A DNA stretch of 57,786 nucleotides. Origin: Flavobacteriaceae bacterium (GTDB taxonomy: Bacteria; Bacteroidota; Bacteroidia; Flavobacteriales; Flavobacteriaceae). Positions within the stretch are counted from its first letter, which is position 1. Each line of letters starts with the position of its first letter. The notes below the pieces were generated by a model, which saw only the letters and a program-made list of their open reading frames with translations, did no database searches and had not been told where the DNA came from. Shown piece after piece: positions 51,748-57,786 of this stretch. The stretch covers positions 1-57,786 of the forward strand of contig JAFMMH010000004.1 in NCBI GenBank assembly GCA_017851655.1, read 5' to 3'. The position numbers and the translations under genes are program-made.

Positions 51748-52698
51748 ATGAAATCAAAACTAATTCTTCATATTGATGAAAATCACCCCCTTCTCTTGGA
51801 AGGACTAAAAAAAATTGGGTATGAAAATCATCTAGCTTATACTACTCCTCTAGCAACTTTGTTAAACGACTTAGATCGCTATGAAGGTATAGTGATCCGA
51901 AGTCGTTTCCCGATTAATCGTGCTTTTATGAATAAAGCACCTCTGTTAAAATTCATCGCTCGTGTAGGTGCTGGATTAGAGAATATTGATCTTGACTATG
52001 CACATAAAAAGAAAATAACCTTAATAGCTGCACCTGAGGGAAATCGAAACGCAGTGGGTGAACACACTCTTGGCATGTTGTTGGCACTGATGAATAAACT
52101 GCGCCAATCACACCTCAGTATCCAAAACGGAAGGTGGGAAAGAGAAGAACACCGAGGTTGGGAACTGGAAGGTAAAACTGTTGGTATAATTGGTTATGGA
52201 AATACAGGGAAAAGTTTTGCCCAAAAACTCAAAGGTTTTGATGTTGAGGTACTTTGCTATGATATAAAACCCGGTCTTGGTGACGAGAATGCAAATCAAG
52301 TTTCTCTTCAAAAACTTCAGAAAAAAGCGCAAATACTGAGCTTGCATATCCCCCAATCTCCAGAAACAATAGGGATGATTGATAAAAATTTCATTGACAA
52401 TATGTCCAATCCATTCTGGTTTTTAAACAGTGCCAGAGGGAAAGCAGTAATTACTGAGGATCTAGTAGATGGTATCGAAAAGGGGAAAATACTCGGTGCT
52501 GGGCTAGACGTTTTTGAATATGAGTCTTCCTCATTTGAATCAATTTTCAATCAATCTAATAGGCCAAAAGCATTAGACTACCTTCTTAGCTCTGACCGTG
52601 TACTTTTGAGTCCTCATGTAGGAGGGTGGACCAGAGAGAGTCATGTAAAACTTGCTCAAACTATTTTGGATAAAATTGTAGACTTAACTACTCGATAA
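51748..52698 (+). CDS. D-isomer specific 2-hydroxyacid dehydrogenase
   Basis: The 316-aa NAD-dependent enzyme resembles 3-phosphoglycerate dehydrogenase and related hydroxyacid dehydrogenases. The dinucleotide fold is TVGIIGYGNTGKSFAQKL. The catalytic arginine is in NSARGKAV, a downstream acid lies near GAGLDVFEYE, and the histidine is in LLSPHVGGWTRESHVKL. There is no C-terminal ACT domain, so it is a short form. Substrate uncertain. The ATG directly follows the mgtE stop with no gap. The 3' end overlaps aspartate kinase. Confidence 0.85.
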   Translation: MKSKLILHIDENHPLLLEGLKKIGYENHLAYTTPLATLLNDLDRYEGIVIRSRFPINRAFMNKAPLLKFIARVGAGLENIDLDYAHKKKITLIAAPEGNRNAVGEHTLGMLLALMNKLRQSHLSIQNGRWEREEHRGWELEGKTVGIIGYGNTGKSFAQKLKGFDVEVLCYDIKPGLGDENANQVSLQKLQKKAQILSLHIPQSPETIGMIDKNFIDNMSNPFWFLNSARGKAVITEDLVDGIEKGKILGAGLDVFEYESSSFESIFNQSNRPKALDYLLSSDRVLLSPHVGGWTRESHVKLAQTILDKIVDLTTR

Positions 52699-53953
52699 CG
52701 GCCTCTAAAACAAATTGAGCTGTTTCTTCAGTTCGCTGCTCTAAAAGGATTTGCCTATTGTATTTTCGAATAGATTGTACTGCTTTTTCATTAAAATGAC
52801 GGACAGTAAACAAATCCACATGCTCATTAACTTCCACATTAAATCGAGAACGAAGTACTAAAACCAATTCTTCTAAACGCTTGTATTTATTATTTATGCA
52901 GACAGAAAAACTGATTGCTGAATTTTGAATCAACTCAACTGGCATCTGATATTCGTGAAGTAAACCAAAAATATAACTGATATTTTCCTCAACAATAAAT
53001 GAAAAGTCTATGGAAGACAAACGGAGTAAAACTTGGTCTTTCTTTAATATATAACATGGAATCAATGGCTCTATTTTTTTTCCTTTAGAAACGGATGTTC
53101 CCAGTCCTTCTGGATTTTCAAACGATTTTACAAATAGAGGAATTTCTTTTCTTTGAAGTGGTTGTAGTGTTTTAGGATGAATTACAGAAGCTCCATAGAA
53201 GGCCAATTCAATTGCTTCTCGATAAGATATTTGATTCAGTAATTCAGTATTTTGAAAAACTCTAGGATCCCCATTCAATACACCTGGAACATCTTTCCAA
53301 ATAGTGACTGAATCTGCATTTAGAGCGTATGCAAAAATTGCAGCACTGTAATCTGACCCCTCTCTCCCTAAAGTAGTTGTGAAATTGTTGGAATTACTTC
53401 CTATAAACCCCTGTGTTATAATTAAATTATGCCCCTTGGTTTCATTTTTAATTTGAGATTGTGTTTCCTCCCAATTTAAGTTTGCAGCACGATAATAATC
53501 GTCTGTTTTAATACAATTTCGCGCATCCAACCAAAAACTATCCCAGCCTTTTTCTAGAAAATAATGTTGAATAATAGTCGTTGACAAAAGCTCTCCATAG
53601 CTAACCACCTGATCATAAACAAAACTGTAGTTTGGAGCCTTATTATTCTTTAAAAAAAGTTGTAATTCATCAAAATAAAAGTGAATTCTTTCTGAAACCA
53701 AAGTTTGATTCTCTTCAAACAATTCCTTGACAATTTGAAGATGATACTCTTTTAACTCAATGATTCCCGAGGGAATTTGTGTTTTATTTATAAAATATTC
53801 ATCGATAATTTTTTCTAGGGCATTTGTAGTTTTTCCCATTGCAGACACTACTACCAAGGTCTCCTTGTACCCAACAGTTTCAAGTACATGAATTAAATTT
53901 CTAACTCCTGCTGCATCTTTAACTGAAGCTCCTCCAAACTTAAATATTTTCAT
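52688..53953 (-). CDS. Aspartate kinase (monofunctional)
   Basis: The 421-aa enzyme phosphorylates aspartate at the entry to lysine, threonine and methionine synthesis. The N-terminus is MKIFKFGGASVKDA, where the usual KFGGTSV has Ala for Thr. TTLGREGSDYSAAIFA and WKDVPGVLNGDPRVF are standard. A C-terminal ACT region (about 310-420) should bind a feedback inhibitor. No homoserine dehydrogenase is fused. The start overlaps the GNAT stop by 4 bp. Confidence 0.93.
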   Translation of the reverse strand: MKIFKFGGASVKDAAGVRNLIHVLETVGYKETLVVVSAMGKTTNALEKIIDEYFINKTQIPSGIIELKEYHLQIVKELFEENQTLVSERIHFYFDELQLFLKNNKAPNYSFVYDQVVSYGELLSTTIIQHYFLEKGWDSFWLDARNCIKTDDYYRAANLNWEETQSQIKNETKGHNLIITQGFIGSNSNNFTTTLGREGSDYSAAIFAYALNADSVTIWKDVPGVLNGDPRVFQNTELLNQISYREAIELAFYGASVIHPKTLQPLQRKEIPLFVKSFENPEGLGTSVSKGKKIEPLIPCYILKKDQVLLRLSSIDFSFIVEENISYIFGLLHEYQMPVELIQNSAISFSVCINNKYKRLEELVLVLRSRFNVEVNEHVDLFTVRHFNEKAVQSIRKYNRQILLEQRTEETAQFVLEAVIE

Positions 53954-54435
53954 TTTATATGTAATTTAATATAGTTCTCCATTTCAGGACGATGCATTTG
54001 AACGGTACACCACTCATGTAGAACTGTCGCACCACTTTTTTCATAAAACTTAACTGCTGGAGTATTCCAATCCAGAACATTCCATTCGATGCGCTCCACA
54101 CCTTTTTCATAAGCAATTTGAATAAACCTAGAATATAACTGTGTTCCAATTCCTTGACCTTTAGAGGCCTCTGAAACAATTAAATCTTCCAAATGAAAAG
54201 TAGGCCCTTTCCATGTTGAAAATCGCGAGTAAAAAAGAGCCATCCCAACTACTTGATTATTGATTTCAGCAACTAAGCATTGGAATAAAGGTTGGGTGCC
54301 AAAACCAAAATTTTCGATATCAGATAATGTCAATTTTACGCTTTCAGGTTCCTTTTCAAACTCGGCTAACTCTTGAATAAGCATTAGGATGGAAGCGCTG
54401 TCTGTAATCTTTGCAAATCTAATATGAGCTTTCAT
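53950..54435 (-). CDS. GNAT acetyltransferase, spermidine/diamine type
   Basis: The 161-aa protein follows the SAT1-like (diamine/spermidine N1-acetyltransferase) pattern in the GNAT fold. Key parts are IQELAEFEKEPESVKLT, YSRFSTWKGPTFHLEDLIV and the acetyl-CoA loop SKGQGIGTQLYSRF; WNVLDWNTPAVKFYEKSGA follows. The substrate may be a polyamine or a lysine-like amine; not proven. First gene of a two-gene unit with aspartate kinase. Confidence 0.85.
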   Translation of the reverse strand: MKAHIRFAKITDSASILMLIQELAEFEKEPESVKLTLSDIENFGFGTQPLFQCLVAEINNQVVGMALFYSRFSTWKGPTFHLEDLIVSEASKGQGIGTQLYSRFIQIAYEKGVERIEWNVLDWNTPAVKFYEKSGATVLHEWCTVQMHRPEMENYIKLHIK

Positions 54436-54452
54436 AATTTAATCTTAAGCTG

Positions 54453-54460
54453 CAAAAATA
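54453..54460 (-). promoter_or_regulatory. -7 promoter box of the GNAT-aspartate kinase unit, TATTTTTG
   Basis: Exact TAnnTTTG match on the minus strand, 17 nt upstream of the GNAT ATG at 54435. No -33 TTG at standard spacing. Confidence 0.55.
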
Positions 54461-54519
54461 CTATAACTACCTCGCACCACCTTAAGTTCAAAATAAATAT
54501 CACATATTTAAGAGAAATG

Positions 54520-55308
54520 TTAAAAAAATCTGCCCTTATCTTCTAACCATTTTGTTACGATATCGAAAAACTGTACAGGTTTTTCTGCATGTAACCAATG
54601 TCCAGCATTTGAAATAGAAACTTGTTCAGCATTTGGAAAATAATGTTTGATTAAAGGAGTATCCGAATCAAGAATGTGATCGGATAACGTGCCTTTTACA
54701 AATAAACATGGATGCTCAGATCTCGATCCATCATTTAAGGTTTCTCCAATTGTTTCACTTGCGTGTTTAAGTACATCTATATTGATTCGCAATCCCAATT
54801 TTCCAATTTCTACCCAATACAGGTTTTTTAACAAAAATTGACGAACACCCTTTTCTGGAACATATTCTGAAAGTTTCTTGTCAGCTGCTGCTCTATCTTT
54901 TATTATTTCAAAATCTAATTCTGATAAGCCTTTTAAAATTCTTTGATGATTAGGGGGGTATTTCTTCGGAACAATATCTGCTACCACAAAAGCGTGTAAA
55001 AGTTCAGGATATTTACATGCGAATTGCATAACGGTTTTCCCTCCCATAGAATGCCCAAGAATAAGAGCCTTAGCAATACTATGTTGCGAACAATAATATG
55101 CTATATCATCTGCCATCAATTCATAGGAGAAGTCTGAACTCCAAAAACTTCTTCCGTGGTTTCTCTGGTCAATAAGATGGACCCTATAGCCCATAGTAGA
55201 CCAATTCTTAGCGTGGGTTTTCCAGTTATCACTCATTCCTAAAAAACCATGAAGTATGAATAAATCCTTACCCGAATCTCCTAAAATAGTACTGTGTAGT
55301 AAACTCAA
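54520..55308 (-). CDS. Alpha/beta hydrolase, YbfF-like esterase
   Basis: The 262-aa protein is a cytoplasmic alpha/beta hydrolase. The oxyanion region is FILHGFLGMSDNWKTHA, the nucleophile elbow LILGHSMGGKTVMQFA, and the catalytic histidine is in ISNAGHWLHAEKP. The overall pattern is near E. coli YbfF, a broad acyl-CoA/carboxyl esterase. The only fitting start is TTG at 55308, which overlaps the pdxJ stop as TTGA; translation is probably coupled. Confidence 0.9.
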   Translation of the reverse strand: MSLLHSTILGDSGKDLFILHGFLGMSDNWKTHAKNWSTMGYRVHLIDQRNHGRSFWSSDFSYELMADDIAYYCSQHSIAKALILGHSMGGKTVMQFACKYPELLHAFVVADIVPKKYPPNHQRILKGLSELDFEIIKDRAAADKKLSEYVPEKGVRQFLLKNLYWVEIGKLGLRINIDVLKHASETIGETLNDGSRSEHPCLFVKGTLSDHILDSDTPLIKHYFPNAEQVSISNAGHWLHAEKPVQFFDIVTKWLEDKGRFF

Positions 55309-56021
55309 AACTTTAAGCGTTCAAGGTACATAGGAATTACATTTTGAAACCCTAAATAAAGACTTTCACAAATTAAAGCATGTCCAATTGAAACCTCCAA
55401 AAGATCTGGAATATGCTTAGAAAAAAAATGAATATTCTCAAGACTTAAATCATGCCCTGCATTCACTCCCAAACCTATTTTTTTTGCCATTTCAGCAGCT
55501 TTAACGAAAGGTTCTATAGCTTTTTGTGGATTAGACGAATACTCTTTTGCGTATGATTCGGTGTAGAGTTCGATTCGGTCTGTTCCAGTTTCTTTAGCTC
55601 CTTGAATCATTTGCACATCAGCATCCACAAAAATTGAAGTCCGAATTCCTTTGGCTTTCAGTTGTTTAATAATCCCCGCTAAATACGCTTGATTTTTTAT
55701 CGTATCCCAACCGGAGTTCGAAGTCAATGCATCTACTGCGTCGGGTACTAAAGTGACTTGCGTAGGTTTAATGGAAAGAACCATGTCTAAAAACTCTGGA
55801 ATTGGGTTCCCTTCAATATTGTATTCCGTATGCAAAACCTTTGGTAATGCAAAAGCATCCTCGTATCGAATATGACGCTGATCCGGTCTTGGATGAACTG
55901 TAATACCTTGCGCACCATACTCTTGTAAATCCTTAGCGACTTGAAGTACATCGGGAAGCATTCCTCCTCTGGAATTTCGAAGTGTAGCAACCTTGTTGAT
56001 GTTTACACTGAGTGCTGTCAT
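55305..56021 (-). CDS. pdxJ: Pyridoxine 5'-phosphate synthase
   Basis: The 238-aa TIM-barrel enzyme condenses deoxyxylulose-5-phosphate with amino-acetone phosphate derivative in vitamin B6 synthesis. Motifs are LSVNINKVATLRNSRGG, ITVHPRPDQRHIRYED, VTLVPDA and GLGVNAGHDLSLEN. Length is typical. A CACATTTG sequence (one mismatch to TAnnTTTG) lies about 30 nt upstream on the minus strand. It is the first gene of a unit with the esterase. Confidence 0.95.
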   Translation of the reverse strand: MTALSVNINKVATLRNSRGGMLPDVLQVAKDLQEYGAQGITVHPRPDQRHIRYEDAFALPKVLHTEYNIEGNPIPEFLDMVLSIKPTQVTLVPDAVDALTSNSGWDTIKNQAYLAGIIKQLKAKGIRTSIFVDADVQMIQGAKETGTDRIELYTESYAKEYSSNPQKAIEPFVKAAEMAKKIGLGVNAGHDLSLENIHFFSKHIPDLLEVSIGHALICESLYLGFQNVIPMYLERLKF

Positions 56022-56131
56022 CTTTTTTTTTGTAAATGTATTGGCTTCTACGCAAATGTGAAATAAAAAGTTTGTTTTTTCGCTCCCATATCATTTTGAC
56101 CCCTAAATCAAATTGATTCTCGGGAGTTTTG

Positions 56132-56139
56132 TACCTTTG
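56132..56139 (+). promoter_or_regulatory. -7 promoter box of nadK, TACCTTTG
   Basis: Exact TAnnTTTG match 17 nt upstream of the nadK ATG. TTG at 56113-56115 lies 16 nt upstream, a little closer than the usual -33 spacing. Confidence 0.6.
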
Positions 56140-56156
56140 AATTAAGATTCAACGCC

Positions 56157-57038
56157 ATGTATATTGCTTTATATAGTGCTTTTTTTTCAGAGGAAACGCT
56201 CCAGTATGTAAAAGCCACGATAGACTATTTAGACAACCATGGTCATCGTTTTACTATTATACATCGTTTAAAAAAGCAGCTAGACTCTGAAAGTCCTGAT
56301 TATTCCTACTATAACGAAGAAGAGCAGCTTGATGATTCTATTGATTTTTTATTTTCTATAGGTGGAGATGGCACTATTCTGAGGGCAGTAACACTCGTTC
56401 GAGATTCTGAAATACCAATTTTGGGAATAAATACAGGACGTTTAGGCTTTCTAACCTCACTTCATCGGGATGCCCTAAATGAAGGATTGAATCTGTTTTT
56501 TGAGAAAAAATATAGTTTTATAAATCGTTCACTTCTTCAAGTACGAACTAAAGAACCGCATCCAATTCTAGAAGAAACAGGATTTGCTCTTAATGAGGTA
56601 AGTGTAAACAGGAAAAACACAACTTCCATGCTCAGCATCCATACTGAATTAGATGGTCAGCACTTAACCACCTACTGGTCTGATGGGCTTATAATAGCGA
56701 CACCTACTGGATCTACTGGATATTCTTTAAGTAGTGGGGGTCCTATTGTCTCTCCAAGTTCTCAATGCTGGATCTTAAACCCAATTGCACCTCACAATAT
56801 CAATATGCGACCTCTTATTGTTCCTGACAGTACTGAAATTAAAATCTCTGTACAGGGGAGAAGTAAGTACCATCTGCTTTCCTTAGATTCAAGAATTCTC
56901 ACACTTGAAAATGGAAACGATATTTATCTCAAAAAAGCGCCCTTTGTTATTCAGACTGTTCAACTTGATGGATCCAACTTCTTCAACACCTTGAGAGAAA
57001 AACTTTTTTGGGGTCAAGACAGGCGAAATACACAATAA
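56157..57038 (+). CDS. nadK: NAD kinase
   Basis: The 293-aa enzyme makes NADP from NAD and ATP. The catalytic GGDGT motif is FLFSIGGDGTILRAVT (about residues 61-76), and the second signature is TPTGSTGYSLSSGGPIVSP (about 181-199). GINTGRLGFLTSLHRD is typical. The flavobacterial order nadK, porG, uppS, bamA is expected; the window ends inside the porG-like gene. Confidence 0.96.
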   Translation: MYIALYSAFFSEETLQYVKATIDYLDNHGHRFTIIHRLKKQLDSESPDYSYYNEEEQLDDSIDFLFSIGGDGTILRAVTLVRDSEIPILGINTGRLGFLTSLHRDALNEGLNLFFEKKYSFINRSLLQVRTKEPHPILEETGFALNEVSVNRKNTTSMLSIHTELDGQHLTTYWSDGLIIATPTGSTGYSLSSGGPIVSPSSQCWILNPIAPHNINMRPLIVPDSTEIKISVQGRSKYHLLSLDSRILTLENGNDIYLKKAPFVIQTVQLDGSNFFNTLREKLFWGQDRRNTQ

Positions 57039-57053
57039 ATTACTGCTTTTTGG

Positions 57054-57094
57054 GTTAGTATTTAAACTAACAAATAGCCCGTTCATGTTAGTTT
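57054..57094 (+). promoter_or_regulatory. Three complementary segments, attenuator-like
   Basis: Segment 1 GTTAGT (57054-57059), segment 2 ACTAAC (57066-57071) and segment 3 GTTAGT (57087-57092) allow two exclusive pairings. Segments 1-2 give a 6-bp hairpin. Segments 2-3 give a 9-bp stem (AAACTAACA / TGTTAGTTT) followed by a T-run, which looks like a terminator. It sits between nadK and the porG-like gene. Confidence 0.4.
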
Positions 57095-57104
57095 TTTGTC
57101 TCCC

Positions 57105-57786
57105 ATGTTAAAAACACTAATTTTTACTTGTTCGTTATTATATTTTTCAAATTGTCTTTCGCAGTTTCATGAAGTCGGTTTATTTTTAGGTGGAAGTAAT
57201 TATATTGGTGATATTGGAACGGATCAGTACATAGATCCCAATTCCCCTGCCGTTGGATTGATCTATAAATGGAATGTAACCGATCGGTATTCTTTAAGAG
57301 CTGGATTTACAACCACCAAATTATTAGAAACAGAATACAACAACAACGATTTAAACCGTTTTTTTAGATCTTATAAGCTAGATAACAGCCTGCAAGAAGC
57401 CACCTTAGGAATAGAAATCAACTTTAAAGAATTTAACCTTCACGATGCTGATTTTAACTTTACACCCTATCTTTTCTATGGGTTAACTTACTTTAGATAC
57501 GATCAATTTTTTGTGACTCAAAACGGTGCATTTCAACCTCCAACATATAATAACTATGGAAAAGATGAGAAAATGGCCATCCCTTTTACTTTGGGATTAA
57601 AATTAAATCCTAATCCTTATTTTATTTTAGGTTTTGAATTAGGAGCACGATATACTTTTACTGATAATTTGGACGGAAGCAACCCTGAAAACCAATATGC
57701 AGATGAAATGAACTATAAATTTGGAAATATTGCGAATAATGACTGGTATATTTTTATGGGTTTCACAATTTCATTTACCTTTGGCG
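57105..57786 (+). CDS. porG: PorG-like (DUF6089) outer-membrane protein, 3' truncated by window
   Basis: The frame opens at ATG 57105 and stays open to the window edge (227 codons). The translation starts with a signal peptide (MLKTLIFTCSLLYFSNCLSQ). FHEVGLFLGGSNYIGDIGTD follows, and later alternating aromatic strands such as FTPYLFYGLTYFRYD and FELGARYTFTDNLDG suggest an outer-membrane beta-barrel. This is the DUF6089 pattern, which includes the type IX secretion component PorG. The position after nadK also supports it. The 3' end is outside the window. Confidence 0.75.
   Translation, partial: MLKTLIFTCSLLYFSNCLSQFHEVGLFLGGSNYIGDIGTDQYIDPNSPAVGLIYKWNVTDRYSLRAGFTTTKLLETEYNNNDLNRFFRSYKLDNSLQEATLGIEINFKEFNLHDADFNFTPYLFYGLTYFRYDQFFVTQNGAFQPPTYNNYGKDEKMAIPFTLGLKLNPNPYFILGFELGARYTFTDNLDGSNPENQYADEMNYKFGNIANNDWYIFMGFTISFTFG

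Noticed and set aside
1-57786. CRISPR arrays, insertion sequences, integrases, prophage or toxin-antitoxin genes
   Set aside because: No spaced direct repeats, transposase motifs, terminal inverted repeats or recombinase motifs were seen on either strand.

Overview
The window is a stretch of ordinary chromosome from a member of the Bacteroidota, most likely a marine member of the class Flavobacteriia. The evidence is AT-rich DNA, promoters of the TAnnTTTG type, no Shine-Dalgarno signals, Bacteroidota gene fusions (folK joined to a deoxynucleoside kinase), a secreted protease with a type IX secretion sorting tail, a porG-like gene at the right edge, and two TonB-dependent receptors with the N-terminal carboxypeptidase-like domain usual in this phylum. 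No insertion sequence, prophage, integrase or CRISPR array is visible. Genes are packed tightly: several same-strand neighbours overlap by ATGA or TTGA, and several convergent pairs share their stop codons.

Layout. 1-7.3 kb: RNA methyltransferase, folate/deoxynucleoside kinase fusion, SppA protease, queuosine-precursor transporter, RluF, a DUF2797 protein and a GH3-family enzyme. 7.3-12 kb: proteostasis operon tig-clpP-clpX (minus strand), then rpsP-rimM. 12-20.3 kb: outer-membrane receptor, Tat/Rieske lipoprotein, and a minus-strand run that looks like a metal-uptake locus (His-rich RGPP protein, lipoprotein, ZnuD-like receptor) followed by a lysoplasmalogenase-like membrane protein. 20.3-23.4 kb: an etfB-etfA-scoA-scoB run (electron transfer flavoprotein plus 3-ketoacid CoA-transferase) with a perfect 16-bp inverted repeat at its promoter. 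23.5-29.7 kb: xylose operon (alpha-hydroxy-acid oxidase, xylB, xylA, formylglycine-generating lipoprotein) and a divergent Tat-exported TIM-barrel protein. 29.7-31.2 kb: two secreted proteins of unknown function. 31.3-35.6 kb: a maltose module (MFS permease, beta-phosphoglucomutase, GH65 phosphorylase). 35.7-39.8 kb: ABC exporter, a gene remnant, a zinc-ribbon microprotein, a DUF423 protein, a Gre-like protein and a small secreted protein. 40-42.5 kb: tRNA-Leu(CAA), prs, rplY, pth. 42.5-47 kb: T9SS-secreted metalloprotease with a coupled lipoprotein. 47-52.7 kb: ribF-serS-DUF4286-ksgA-mgtE-hydroxyacid dehydrogenase. 52.7-57.8 kb: aspartate kinase, GNAT, alpha/beta hydrolase, pdxJ, nadK and the truncated porG-like gene.

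Most of the window is core metabolism and translation. The parts most worth a second look are: (1) a 12-nt leader element placed identically before three secreted-protein genes; (2) the RGPP/lipoprotein/ZnuD-like locus; (3) the palindromic operator candidate at etfB; (4) a lipoprotein formylglycine-generating enzyme with an intact copper site inside a xylose operon; (5) the frequent TTG starts, two of them in TTGA stop/start overlaps; and (6) an attenuator-like set of mutually exclusive hairpins before porG. I saw no clearly new multi-gene defence or mobile system. All functional calls come from reading motifs by eye; no database search was run.
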